Shown here: positions 6,737 to 15,413 of the stretch, one piece after another
Layout of the letters: the number at the start of each line of letters is the position of its first letter
Position numbering within the stretch: the stretch's first letter is position 1
Notes under the pieces: generated by a model
What the model was told of the DNA's origin: nothing
Database searches by the model: none
Seen by the model: the letters and a program-made list of their open reading frames with translations, nothing else
Made by a program: the position numbers and the translations under genes
Assembly (NCBI RefSeq): GCF_004300825.1
Contig: NZ_CP036250.1
Location: 3,731,001 to 3,795,000 of the forward strand
Reading direction: 5' to 3'
DNA length: 64,000 bases
Source: Egicoccus halophilus
Lineage (GTDB): Bacteria > Actinomycetota > Nitriliruptoria > Nitriliruptorales > Nitriliruptoraceae

Positions 6737-9619
6737 GTGCAACGCCTGGTCGACGCCATGAGCCGCCTGGTGGAGCGGCGTCCCGGGTGGACGCTGCTCG
6801 CGCTCGCGCTCGTCACCGCCGTGCTCGGCGTGTTCGGCGTGCGGCTCGAGGTCGAGACCGACATCGCGGAGTTCGCCGGTGACGCCGAACTCGCCCAGGC
6901 GTTCGAGGCCGTCGACGAACGCTTCGGTGTCCGCGGCGGCGGACTGCAGGTCGTCGTCGACGCCGGGATCGGCGGCAACGTCCTCGACGGCGAGGGCCTG
7001 CGCGTCGGTGAACGGCTCGAGGAGCTCACCGAACGCACGCTCGGCGACGTGCTGGCCGAGGAGACGCCGCAGCAACCGGCGGTGGTCTCCTACGCGCTTC
7101 CGGTGCTCGAGGGCGCCGAGCAACTCGACCTGCCGGTCGAGGAACTGACCGACACGTTCGTCGCGGCGCTGCTGCAGCAGTCGCTGGCCGAGGACGGCGA
7201 CGAACTGCGCGGTCTGCTCTCGGGAGACCTCGACGTCGAGCGCGCCCGGGCACGCGGCGGGCTGGTGGTCGTCGACCTCGACCCGGAGCTCGACGAGGAG
7301 CAACGACTCGAGGCCGGCCTGGCGCTGCAGGAAGCGCTGGACGCCGAGGACACCGGGTTCCTCGACGCCGAACCGTTCAGCTTCGAGCTGTTCAGCCACG
7401 AGCTCGAGGAGAGCATGCTGACCGAGCTCCCGGTGCTGCTCGGGCTGTCGGTCCTGTTGATCATGGCGGTGCTGTGGGTGCTGTTCCGCCGACTCGGCGA
7501 CGTGCTGCTGTCGTTGACCGGGCTGCTGCTGGTGCAGGTGTGGCTGGCGGGCAGTGCGGTCCTGCTCGGTCCGCAGTTCCTCGGCCTGACCGGGCAGTTC
7601 AGCCAGATCGCCGTGGCGGTCCCGGTGATGCTCGTCGGCCTCGGGGTCGACTACTCGGTGCACCTCGTCGCCCGCTACCGCGAGGAACAGGCCGCGGGTC
7701 GGGATGCGCCCACGGCCGCCGGCGGGGCCGTGCGCACCGTCGGTGTCGCCCTGCTGCTGGTGACCGTCACCACGATGGTCGGCTTCCTCAGCAACGTCAC
7801 GAGCCCACTGCCGCCGATCGCGGACTTCGGCATCTTCACGGCGGCCGGCATGCTCGGCGCGTTCCTGGTCATGGGTCTGCTGATCCCCTCCGCGCGGCAG
7901 CTGCTGGACCGCCGCCGCAGCGCCGACGGCCCGATCGGCGGGGCGGTCGGCGGCGGTGAGGGCCGCCTCGAGCAGGCGATGGCGTCGGTGGCGGAGCTCG
8001 CGGTGCGCTTCCCCGTCCCGGTGATCGTCGCCGGGCTCGTCGCGGGGGTGCTGGGCACGCTCGCCGCGATCGATCTCGACACCGAGTTCAGTCAGGAGGA
8101 GTTCGTTCCCGACGACGCACGGGTCGGCGGACTGCTCGACCGCATGGACGAGCTGTTCGGTGGTGACGTCACCGAGGAGACGTTCCTGCTCGTGGAGGGC
8201 GACTTCACCGACCCGGCCGTGGTGCAGGCGCTGCACGACACCGAGGCGTCGTTGCCCGACATCGACGACGTCCGCACCGTCGAGGGTGGCGGCGTGGACG
8301 TGGTCTCCCCGCGCACCCTGGTCAACGAGCTCCGGGAAGGCGCGGAGGTCACCCGCGAGCGGTTGGTCGAACAGGCCCGCGTCGCCGTCGGCGAGCAACC
8401 GGTCGAGGACCTGCTGCCGCTGCCCGACGCGATCGGTCGCGAGGAACTGCCCGACGAGGGCGGGTTCGGCACCGACGGGATCGACGACGGGGAGTACGAC
8501 CTCGGCGGGGACGGCGTCGACGCCCCGACCGGTGACACCCGTGCCGGCGGGGGCATCGACGAGGACGAGCTGCAACGGCGGCTCCCTCCCGGCGTCGACG
8601 AGTCGGACGCGCTGCTCGGACTCCTCGACGACGAGGAGGTCGCGCAGGCGCTCGAACAGGGCGCCGAGGAGGAGTTGCGCGAGGACCTGCTGGGCACGCT
8701 CGGCGAGGACACCGCCACCGCACTGGCCGCCACCGAGCCGGGCGAGGTCGATCTCGCCCTGCTCGAGGCGATCGGCTACCCGCTCGAGGAGCTCGAGGAG
8801 AGCAGCCGGGAGCTGCTCGCCCTGGCCGTCGACCTCGAGGCCGCCGGCTGGTCCGGCGAGGCCCCCGACGACGACGCCGACCTCGACACGGTCTACGACC
8901 GGGTGACCGACCTCGCCCACGACGCCCTCGACCAGGTGCTCGACGAGGGTCGCACGCTCGCGCTCGTGATGGTGCCCACCGAGGCCGGCGAGGAGGACGC
9001 CGAACCGCTGGCGGACGCCCTCGAGCAGGCGGCCGCGCCGCTCGCCGAGGTCGCCGACGACGTGCTGGTCGTCAGTGAACAGCTCGTCGTGCAGGAGACG
9101 CTGGACCTGCTGATCGAGGCGCAGACGGAGAAGATCCTCTACAGCCTCGGCACGGCGCTGCTGCTGCTGGTCGTCTACGAGACCGTGCGCAGCCGACGGC
9201 CGATGCTCGGCGTGATCACGATGGTGCCGACCGTCTTCGCCGTGCCGATCGTGCTCGGCGTCATGTGGTTGATCGGGCTGCCGTTCAACGCGCTGACGGC
9301 GACGATCGCCTCGGTGGCCATCGGCTTCGGGGTGGACTACGGCATCCACCTCAGCAACCGGTTCCAGGAGGAGTCGGCGCGGGCCGGGAGCTCCGAGCAG
9401 GCGGTGCGCGAGACGGTCCGGCACACCGGGGCGGCGCTGGCGGGCTCGGCGATCACGACGACGCTCGCGTTCGGGGTGTTGATGCTGAGCGACCTCGAGC
9501 CGATCGTGCAGTTCGGCGGCATCACCGCCCTGACGATGGCCGCGGCACTGGTCACGACCCTGGTGGCCCAGTCGAGCTGCCTGCTGCTGTGGGACCGTCA
9601 CCACCGCGCCCGGGCCTGA
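6737..9619 (+). CDS. MMPL/RND-family membrane exporter
   Basis: This protein of about 960 residues has duplicated RND architecture: a first helix (WTLLALALVTAVLGVFGV), an outer loop of about 195 residues, five helices, then the pattern repeated. Each half carries the MMPL helix-4 motif: GLGVDYSVHL near 300 and GFGVDYGIHL near 870. Family members use proton motive force to export lipids or other hydrophobic substrates. The second outer loop is long (about 450-798) and rich in Asp/Glu with Gly-Asp stretches (GTDGIDDGEYDLGGDG), an unusual insert. The start is uncertain: GTG 6737 has GAGAGGAG only 3 nt before it, while ATG 6758 lacks a ribosome site. The substrate is unknown. The divergent surface-protein operon may be functionally linked. 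Confidence 0.8.
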   Translation: MQRLVDAMSRLVERRPGWTLLALALVTAVLGVFGVRLEVETDIAEFAGDAELAQAFEAVDERFGVRGGGLQVVVDAGIGGNVLDGEGLRVGERLEELTERTLGDVLAEETPQQPAVVSYALPVLEGAEQLDLPVEELTDTFVAALLQQSLAEDGDELRGLLSGDLDVERARARGGLVVVDLDPELDEEQRLEAGLALQEALDAEDTGFLDAEPFSFELFSHELEESMLTELPVLLGLSVLLIMAVLWVLFRRLGDVLLSLTGLLLVQVWLAGSAVLLGPQFLGLTGQFSQIAVAVPVMLVGLGVDYSVHLVARYREEQAAGRDAPTAAGGAVRTVGVALLLVTVTTMVGFLSNVTSPLPPIADFGIFTAAGMLGAFLVMGLLIPSARQLLDRRRSADGPIGGAVGGGEGRLEQAMASVAELAVRFPVPVIVAGLVAGVLGTLAAIDLDTEFSQEEFVPDDARVGGLLDRMDELFGGDVTEETFLLVEGDFTDPAVVQALHDTEASLPDIDDVRTVEGGGVDVVSPRTLVNELREGAEVTRERLVEQARVAVGEQPVEDLLPLPDAIGREELPDEGGFGTDGIDDGEYDLGGDGVDAPTGDTRAGGGIDEDELQRRLPPGVDESDALLGLLDDEEVAQALEQGAEEELREDLLGTLGEDTATALAATEPGEVDLALLEAIGYPLEELEESSRELLALAVDLEAAGWSGEAPDDDADLDTVYDRVTDLAHDALDQVLDEGRTLALVMVPTEAGEEDAEPLADALEQAAAPLAEVADDVLVVSEQLVVQETLDLLIEAQTEKILYSLGTALLLLVVYETVRSRRPMLGVITMVPTVFAVPIVLGVMWLIGLPFNALTATIASVAIGFGVDYGIHLSNRFQEESARAGSSEQAVRETVRHTGAALAGSAITTTLAFGVLMLSDLEPIVQFGGITALTMAAALVTTLVAQSSCLLLWDRHHRARA

Positions 9620-9720
9620 AGGTCGTCACCGGCGCGGGGGCTCCCGTTCTGGTCGGCCAGCGGCCGGGGCGTCGGGTCGAACCGGGCCGGTCGGCGCGAC
9701 GTGCCGTGCGGTGGACCGGC

Positions 9721-9754
9721 CGAGGCCCCGCCCCTCGACGGGGGCGGGGCCTCG
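9721..9754. terminator. Strong bidirectional hairpin terminator
   Basis: A perfect 14-bp GC stem (CGAGGCCCCGCCCC with its complement) encloses a 6-nt loop between the converging genes ending at 9619 and 9790. There is no T tract, as is common in high-GC actinobacteria. Confidence 0.6.
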
Positions 9755-9789
9755 TGTGGTGTTGCCGCAGCGGTCTCGCCGTGCCGGTC

Positions 9790-12700
9790 TCAGGAACGGC
9801 CGGGGCTCGTCGGCGCGATCGTGTAGGTGCGCGAGGTCGTGCCGTCCTCGCTGACGATCGTGACGGTGGCCGGGACCCGCGCCCGCGTCGGCTGGTCGAC
9901 CGTGACGGTCGCGTACGGGTCGGCCGCGACCGCCGTCACGTGACCGACGCGCACGCCGCCGACGGTGTACTCGGTGACCTCGGGTGCGAACCCGGGCACC
10001 GCGACCCCGTCGACCGCGATCGTGGCGGCCTCGGCCACGTCCGAGACGCCCGGTGCGGCCGCCAGCACCTGGATGGCGCTGACCGTCATGTGCGTGTTCG
10101 GACGGGCCGCCAGCACGACGCGCACGTCGTCGGTGACGACCGGGTCGAACCCGACCGACACGACCGGGGCGCCACCGTCGTCGGCGGTCACCGGCACGAC
10201 GCCGGAGACGTCCTGCCACGTGCCGTCCGCGTCGCGGGCCTCGACCCGCAGCGACTCGGCCCAGCTCTGGTGCGAGCCGTCGGCGTAGAAGTGCGTCACG
10301 ACCTCGCCCACGGTGTGCGGTTCGGGCAGGGTCACGGTCAGCGTGTCGCTGGCGTTCTTCGTGCCCGAGCGCCAGTTCGACCACGCCTTGTCGTCGAGGA
10401 CGCCGTTGATCAGCCGGGCCGCGCTGTAGCCGGGCTCGGTGAAGCTCGCCGACGCGGTCGTGCCGGGCGTCAGCGCCGCGTCCTCGGTGAAGACCGGCTC
10501 GGTCACCTGCACCCGCACGGTGGCGGGCAGCTGACGACCGTCGCCGGCGTCCGCGACGCCCTCGACCGTCACCACACCGGGCGACGAAAACCGGCTCGCG
10601 TCGACGTCCTCCCACACCACCGGGCGCGGGACGGGCCGGTCGAGCCGGCCGACGGCGTCGACGGTGTCGGGCAGGTCCGGCACACCGCCGACGAACGCCT
10701 TGGCTCGGGCCGGGAGGGTGTCGGTCAGGGTGTCGACGACCACGGTGGCCTCGACGCGGTGCTGGCGTCCGGTGAGATCGGTCGCCACGCCCCGCACCGT
10801 GTGGGTACGGATGGTGCGCCACACGCCGTCGCCCGGCAGGTTCCAGTCGACGTCGATCGGGGCACCGGTGCTGCCGTCGCGGCGGAGCGGCACGACCGTG
10901 TCCGGCATCGTCGGACGCGTATCCGGTGTGGTGAAGACCTCGACCGGCTCGACGTCGACGACGGTCTCGTCGACGATCCGCCAGCGCTGGTTGTTCCCGG
11001 AGTTGGCGAGCCAGACGCCCACACCGGCGCCCTCGGCCGTGGACTGGCCACCGACCTCGAGGAGCCGCTTGGACGCGACGTTGACGAGCGTGTAGGTGCC
11101 GTCACCGGTGGTGGACAGGATCCACTGGGCCGTCGGGTCGTCGGCGGCGTCGACGGCCACCAGTCGCACCCCGCCGTCGTGGACGGCCAGCTGTCGACCG
11201 TCGGTGACGCTGGACACGGCGTAGCGGCTGCGGGCACCACGGTCCTCGCCGATCCGCTCGATGGCGAACAGCTGCGAGGCGTCCGCCTCGGTCCGGCTGC
11301 GGATGACGACGGCGTCGCCGGACGGGGTGAGCGAGCGGCCGCTCTGCACGCCCTCGAGCCGGTAGACGTGACCGGACTGGATCAGCGCGGCGTCGTCGGC
11401 CACGCCGGAGACCCCGTCGACCACGAGCGTGGTCACGGACTGGGCGGGAACGCGCACCACGGCGGTGCCGTCGGCGACGGCCACGGGTGCGTGCTCGACC
11501 AGCGAACCGTCGGCGTCGGTCACCACGGGGGTGACCGTGGCGTCGGCCGCGACGTCGGCGAAGCCGGACAGGTCGAGCTCGACGGCCCGGGCACCGGCGG
11601 TCGCGTTGACGTGCACGAGGTTCACGCCGGTGTCGTTGACGGCCGCGACCGAGTTGGCGTCGTTCGTGCCGACGAAGACGTCCCCGGGACGCAGGAAGTG
11701 GGTGAAGTTGCGGGCCGAGTCGAACTTGCGGTTGACCTCGATCTGGCAGGTCTCGAGCGTGTCGTCCTCGGTGCAGTCGAACGGGACGTGGATCTTGCCC
11801 CAGTTCATCCCGGCGGCCGACTCGCCGCCCGGCGCCATGTTGTCGTAGTCCTCGACCGGCTGCCAGAACACCCACGCGGACGGCTCGAGCTCGCGCATGT
11901 CCGACACCATGTGCTGGGCCAGACCGAGCGCGGGCACCATGCTCTCGAAGTCGCGGTAGTTGAGCCACGACCCGCCGACCTCGCTCATCCACAGCCGCTT
12001 GTCCTCGCCCTTGGCGATGTCGCGGACGGCGGTGCGCTGGCCGGTGCCGTAGGTGTGGACGTTGAGCTGCTCGACGTGCTCGCGGACGTCCTCGGCGTAG
12101 GCGTTCCAGTTGGTGAGGAACGTGCCGGGGTTGGTCTCGTCCATCGCGGCGATGACCGCGTCGGTGTCGGCGTCGGCGAGTTCGTCCGCGAGCGCACGGA
12201 TCACCTGCTGCTGACGACCCGGTCCGACGTGGGCGCCCTCCTGGCGCCCGCCGACCGGTTCACCGGAGGCGTCGAGGGTGGTGGACCAGTAGTTGGTGTT
12301 GGGCTCGTTGAACGGGTCGATCGTGTCGACCTCGATGCCGTGGGCGTCCTCGAGCCGCTCGACCACACCGACCAGGTAGGCCACGAAGTCGTCGATGGTG
12401 TCGGGGCGGATCTGCTCGGCGGTGGCGTTGAACCCGCCGGAGACGTAGCCGCTGACGGTCTGGAAGTACGGCGGCGAGTTGCTGAACGCCTCCCAGTGGT
12501 CGATGTCGTCCCTGATGCGATCGACCCACCAGCGCTGGGTGGCGTCGGCGTCGTCGTTCCAGTGGTCGGGGTCGTTCGGGTCCCACCAGTCCCGGTCGGT
12601 GCGCGTGGTGCCCTCGGGTGCCTGCCACCAGCCCTCGACGGCGCCGCCGGGGCGCAGGTAGTCCTCGACGTCGGGCGCGTTGCCGCCACCGACGTTGTAC

Positions 12701-13026
12701 CGGGCGAGGTTGAGGCGCAGGCCTTCGTCGCCGAAGACGAGGTCGTAGAGGCGTTCGCGGATCTCGTCGGGGTAGTCCCCGGTCGCGTTGGCGAACCACA
12801 CGAGGCTGGTCCCCCAGCCCTCGAAGGTCTCGCCGTGGTACGAGGGGTCCGGCCGGACCGTCACGGTGGAGGTGACGTCCTGCGCCGTGGCTGTCGCGGC
12901 ATCGCCGACCTCGTTCGCGCCGGGTTCGGCCGCGGCCGGGAGGCCGAGTCCGGCGACCAATGCGGCCGCACCGAGCCCCGCCAGGCCGCGACGGCCGAGC
13001 GCCGTCCTGCCAGCTGACTGTCTCAT
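9790..13026 (-). CDS. Secreted multidomain GH30-family glycosidase (endo-beta-1,6-galactanase-like)
   Basis: This 1078-residue exported enzyme has a twin-Arg-containing signal peptide (GRRGLAGLGAAALVAGLGLPAAA). The GH30 domain (about 45-520) begins FEGWGTSLVWFA and carries LARYNVGGGN, NSPPYFQT, the acid/base Glu in DPFNEPN (about 240) and the nucleophile Glu in SEVGGSW (about 350). These features are typical of the endo-beta-1,6-galactanase branch. A ricin-type lectin repeat follows (about 552-690), then a bacterial Ig-like region, a discoidin/CBM32-like domain (about 862-1000, starting ASASFTEPGYSA) and a C-terminal cadherin-like Big domain. It should cut plant or algal galactan-type polysaccharide outside the cell. 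ATG 13026 is preceded by AGGGAGAAGC. A 6+6 bp inverted repeat at 13209-13226 lies upstream. Confidence 0.8.
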   Translation of the reverse strand: MRQSAGRTALGRRGLAGLGAAALVAGLGLPAAAEPGANEVGDAATATAQDVTSTVTVRPDPSYHGETFEGWGTSLVWFANATGDYPDEIRERLYDLVFGDEGLRLNLARYNVGGGNAPDVEDYLRPGGAVEGWWQAPEGTTRTDRDWWDPNDPDHWNDDADATQRWWVDRIRDDIDHWEAFSNSPPYFQTVSGYVSGGFNATAEQIRPDTIDDFVAYLVGVVERLEDAHGIEVDTIDPFNEPNTNYWSTTLDASGEPVGGRQEGAHVGPGRQQQVIRALADELADADTDAVIAAMDETNPGTFLTNWNAYAEDVREHVEQLNVHTYGTGQRTAVRDIAKGEDKRLWMSEVGGSWLNYRDFESMVPALGLAQHMVSDMRELEPSAWVFWQPVEDYDNMAPGGESAAGMNWGKIHVPFDCTEDDTLETCQIEVNRKFDSARNFTHFLRPGDVFVGTNDANSVAAVNDTGVNLVHVNATAGARAVELDLSGFADVAADATVTPVVTDADGSLVEHAPVAVADGTAVVRVPAQSVTTLVVDGVSGVADDAALIQSGHVYRLEGVQSGRSLTPSGDAVVIRSRTEADASQLFAIERIGEDRGARSRYAVSSVTDGRQLAVHDGGVRLVAVDAADDPTAQWILSTTGDGTYTLVNVASKRLLEVGGQSTAEGAGVGVWLANSGNNQRWRIVDETVVDVEPVEVFTTPDTRPTMPDTVVPLRRDGSTGAPIDVDWNLPGDGVWRTIRTHTVRGVATDLTGRQHRVEATVVVDTLTDTLPARAKAFVGGVPDLPDTVDAVGRLDRPVPRPVVWEDVDASRFSSPGVVTVEGVADAGDGRQLPATVRVQVTEPVFTEDAALTPGTTASASFTEPGYSAARLINGVLDDKAWSNWRSGTKNASDTLTVTLPEPHTVGEVVTHFYADGSHQSWAESLRVEARDADGTWQDVSGVVPVTADDGGAPVVSVGFDPVVTDDVRVVLAARPNTHMTVSAIQVLAAAPGVSDVAEAATIAVDGVAVPGFAPEVTEYTVGGVRVGHVTAVAADPYATVTVDQPTRARVPATVTIVSEDGTTSRTYTIAPTSPGRS

Positions 13027-13208
13027 GCTTCTCCCTGTCGTCCGACCCGCCCACCGACATCGTGCGGGGACGGGTGCCCACCGGATGCGTTCCCCCGGCG
13101 GCCGTGCTGCGCTCCCGCGACCCCCGTCCCGACGGAGGCGTCGCACCGACGGAGTCGCGCCCGCATCCTTGCAGCGACTTGCGGAATCGTCAAACAAATC
13201 CTTCGCTT

Positions 13209-13226
13209 GCTTTCGCATAAGAAAGC
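13209..13226. promoter_or_regulatory. Inverted repeat GCTTTC-N6-GAAAGC in a divergent promoter region
   Basis: This is a perfect 6-bp inverted repeat around GCATAA, within the most AT-rich stretch between the divergent GH30 and GT39-like genes. It could be an operator for a sugar-responsive repressor. No matching regulator gene is adjacent. Confidence 0.4.
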
Positions 13227-13257
13227 CGGATCGAGACACCCGGCCACCACCGCTACG

Positions 13258-14973
13258 GTGGCGGGTCGCCGTGCGCCGCCCGCGATCGAGGACGCCGTCA
13301 CGACCGCGAACCCCTCCCCGCGCCCGGCCGCCGCCGGTTGGCATCCGACGTTGACACGTGCGGTCGACCGGATCGGTGCGCCCACCGCGGCCCTGGTCGG
13401 GCTGGTGGTGGCCGGCCTCGTCGTCCTGCCGGCCTACCGCTGGCACCTGACCCCCGACGGGGTCGCCTACCTCTCGATCGCCCGGCACCTGGCCGAGGGA
13501 CGTTTCCTCGACGCGGTCAACCCGTACTGGTCACCGCTGCTGTCGTGGCTGCTCGCGCCGCTGCTCGCGGTCGGGATCCCGCCGCTGGTGGCCTTCAAGC
13601 TCGTCGGCATCCTGGCCGCGGTCGCCGCCCTGCTGGCCGTGGACCGGCTGTTGGTCACCACCGGCGCGGACCGGGTGGCCCGAGCCGTCACGCTGCTCGG
13701 AGCGGTGCCCCTGCTGGTGCACGCCGCCGTCACCTGGATGTCCCCGGACCTGCTGGTCGCCGTCCCGGTGCTGTGGCTGACCGACCGGGTCGTGCGACGA
13801 CGGTGGCAGCGTTCGACGCCGGCGGCCTTCGGCACCGGCGCACTCGCCGGGGTCGCCTACCTCGCCAAGCTCTACGCGCTCCCGGTCGTCGCGGTGGTCC
13901 TCGCGGTCGCCGCCCTGCTCGCACTGCGGCGCGAGGGCCGCCGCACCGCCCGACGCGTCGTCGCGCTGGCCGCCGGGCTGGCCACCGTGCTCGCCACCTG
14001 GGGCGGGATCCTGTCGTTGGTGGTCGGCGCGCCGACCCTCGGCACGGCCGGCAGCGTCAACGTCGAGGTGCTCGGGCGCGGGACGCAGGGACAACCCGTG
14101 CTCACGCAGGGCCTGTTCGTCCCACCGACGCCCTTCGCCATCAGCGCCTGGGAGGACCCCTCGCAGCTGATCCCCAGCCCCTCCAGTGACGAGGAACGTG
14201 CCCCGCTCGAGCGGCCCGCCTCGCAGGGTGACGGCGCGTCGTCACCCGACGTCCCCGGGGCCGGGCGGTGGTACGGCCTGGTCGACAACGTGGCCGAGAA
14301 CCTGCGACGGACCGCCGAGGTGGCCGGGACGTGGTGGCTGGCGGTCGGCGTCGTCCTGGTCGGTGCCGTCGCGGGCCTGGTGCGGCGGCGACACACCGTC
14401 GGCGGGCCCGCGGACGCGCGGCTGCTCGCCGTCGTCGGGGTCGCCGCGGTGTGGGCCGGGGGCCTGCTGCCGCTGGTCGTCCACGCCCGCTACCTGTGGG
14501 TGTCGATGCTCCTGCTGCTCCCCGTGATCGCGGCCGGGCTCACGCGTGCACGCGGTCGGGCCGTCCTCCCCGTGTTGGCCGCGGCGGCCCTGGTGGCCTG
14601 GGTCGGCCCGTCGGTCGCGGAGCTCGATCGGCAGCGGCAGTTCGGCCCGGGCATCGCCGCGTTGGCGCAGGAGTTGCGGGCGGCGGGCATCGCCCCGGGT
14701 GACCGTCTGAGCTCCGACCGCCACTGGGGCATCGGCGCGACGGTGTGCTTCCACCTCGACTGCCGCTACCACGGGGTGCCCCGGCAACCGACCGACGGAC
14801 CGGCCCTGGCCGCCGAACTGGCCGAGCACGACATCGACTGGCACCTCGGCTGGGACTCGGTCGAGGCCCCGTCCCCGGCGTCGGCGGCGTCCCGCGCGGC
14901 CGTCGAGACCGGTGAGGGCGCGGTGCTCTACCGCCTCGACCACGCCCGAGCGCGAGCAGACGGGACCGGCTGA
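13258..14973 (+). CDS. GT39/ArnT-like membrane glycosyltransferase
   Basis: This polytopic protein of about 571 residues has roughly ten helices. Its first outer loop contains LTPDGVAYLSIARHLAEG, where the Asp corresponds to the catalytic acidic position of GT-C enzymes that use polyprenyl-phosphate sugars. A hydrophilic outer segment (about 275-345, rich in Pro, Ser and Glu) precedes more helices and a soluble C-terminal domain with a Cys pair (TVCFHLDCRYHG). The start is uncertain: GTG 13258 overlaps a TACGGT -10-like box (13254-13259), TTG 13351 is a later option and TTG 13207 an earlier one. The substrate is unknown; envelope glycan or protein glycosylation is likely. A palindromic terminator follows at 14991. 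Confidence 0.65.
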   Translation: MAGRRAPPAIEDAVTTANPSPRPAAAGWHPTLTRAVDRIGAPTAALVGLVVAGLVVLPAYRWHLTPDGVAYLSIARHLAEGRFLDAVNPYWSPLLSWLLAPLLAVGIPPLVAFKLVGILAAVAALLAVDRLLVTTGADRVARAVTLLGAVPLLVHAAVTWMSPDLLVAVPVLWLTDRVVRRRWQRSTPAAFGTGALAGVAYLAKLYALPVVAVVLAVAALLALRREGRRTARRVVALAAGLATVLATWGGILSLVVGAPTLGTAGSVNVEVLGRGTQGQPVLTQGLFVPPTPFAISAWEDPSQLIPSPSSDEERAPLERPASQGDGASSPDVPGAGRWYGLVDNVAENLRRTAEVAGTWWLAVGVVLVGAVAGLVRRRHTVGGPADARLLAVVGVAAVWAGGLLPLVVHARYLWVSMLLLLPVIAAGLTRARGRAVLPVLAAAALVAWVGPSVAELDRQRQFGPGIAALAQELRAAGIAPGDRLSSDRHWGIGATVCFHLDCRYHGVPRQPTDGPALAAELAEHDIDWHLGWDSVEAPSPASAASRAAVETGEGAVLYRLDHARARADGTG

Positions 14974-14990
14974 CGTCGGCCCCGGACACG

Positions 14991-15022
14991 CGATCGCCGG
15001 TGCCCGCGGGCACCGGCGATCG
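14991..15022. terminator. Palindromic hairpin between convergent genes
   Basis: A 32-nt perfect palindrome (CGATCGCCGGTGCCC followed by GC and its complement) lies between the ends at 14973 and 15042 and fits a bidirectional terminator. Confidence 0.6.
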
Positions 15023-15041
15023 ACGGACGGAACGGGGTGGA

Positions 15042-15284
15042 TCAGGCCTCGGGGTCGGCCGGGTCGGTCGGATCGGTCGGATCGGTCGGGTCCTCGGTGC
15101 CCGCACCGTCCGTGTCCGTGTCGGTGTCCGTGTCGGTGTCCGTGTCCGCGCCGTCGGTGGTGCCGGCGTCGCCGGTCGTGTCGGTCGTCTCGGTCGTGTC
15201 GGTGGTGTCGTCGTCACCACACCCGACCGCACCCAGGGCGAGTGCAGCGGCAGCGGCCAGACCGATCGGCTTGCGGAAGGACAT
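15042..15284 (-). CDS. Small lipoprotein with Thr/Asp repeat tail
   Basis: This 80-residue protein has a lipoprotein signal peptide (MSFRKPIGLAAAAALALGAVGC, lipid-attachment Cys at 22). The mature part is wholly low complexity: DDDTTDTTETTD, then alternating Thr-Asp, then repeated DPT triplets. ATG 15284 is supported by AAGGAG 7 nt upstream. No folded domain is visible. It may be an acidic surface spacer or cation-binding lipoprotein. Repeated codons make its length likely to vary between strains. It lies alone between two hairpin-bounded units, with the APC permease gene upstream on the same strand. Confidence 0.65.
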   Translation of the reverse strand: MSFRKPIGLAAAAALALGAVGCGDDDTTDTTETTDTTGDAGTTDGADTDTDTDTDTDTDGAGTEDPTDPTDPTDPADPEA

Positions 15285-15413
15285 GCAGAACTCCTTGGTT
15301 CGTCGGACCCGTCACGGTAGGACCCGGGGACGGGCGCGAGCCGGCCGTGCCGGCCGGTCGACCCCATATCGGGCGACGGTGGTCGGAGGTCCGCCGCTGG
15401 GTGTGGCGAGGGC

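Noticed and set aside
9265-13017. A 1250-codon plus-strand frame opposite the GH30 gene, and a similar 814-codon one at 3187-5631
   Set aside because: Compositional artefacts of third-position GC bias; the opposite strand encodes recognisable proteins with signal peptides and motifs.
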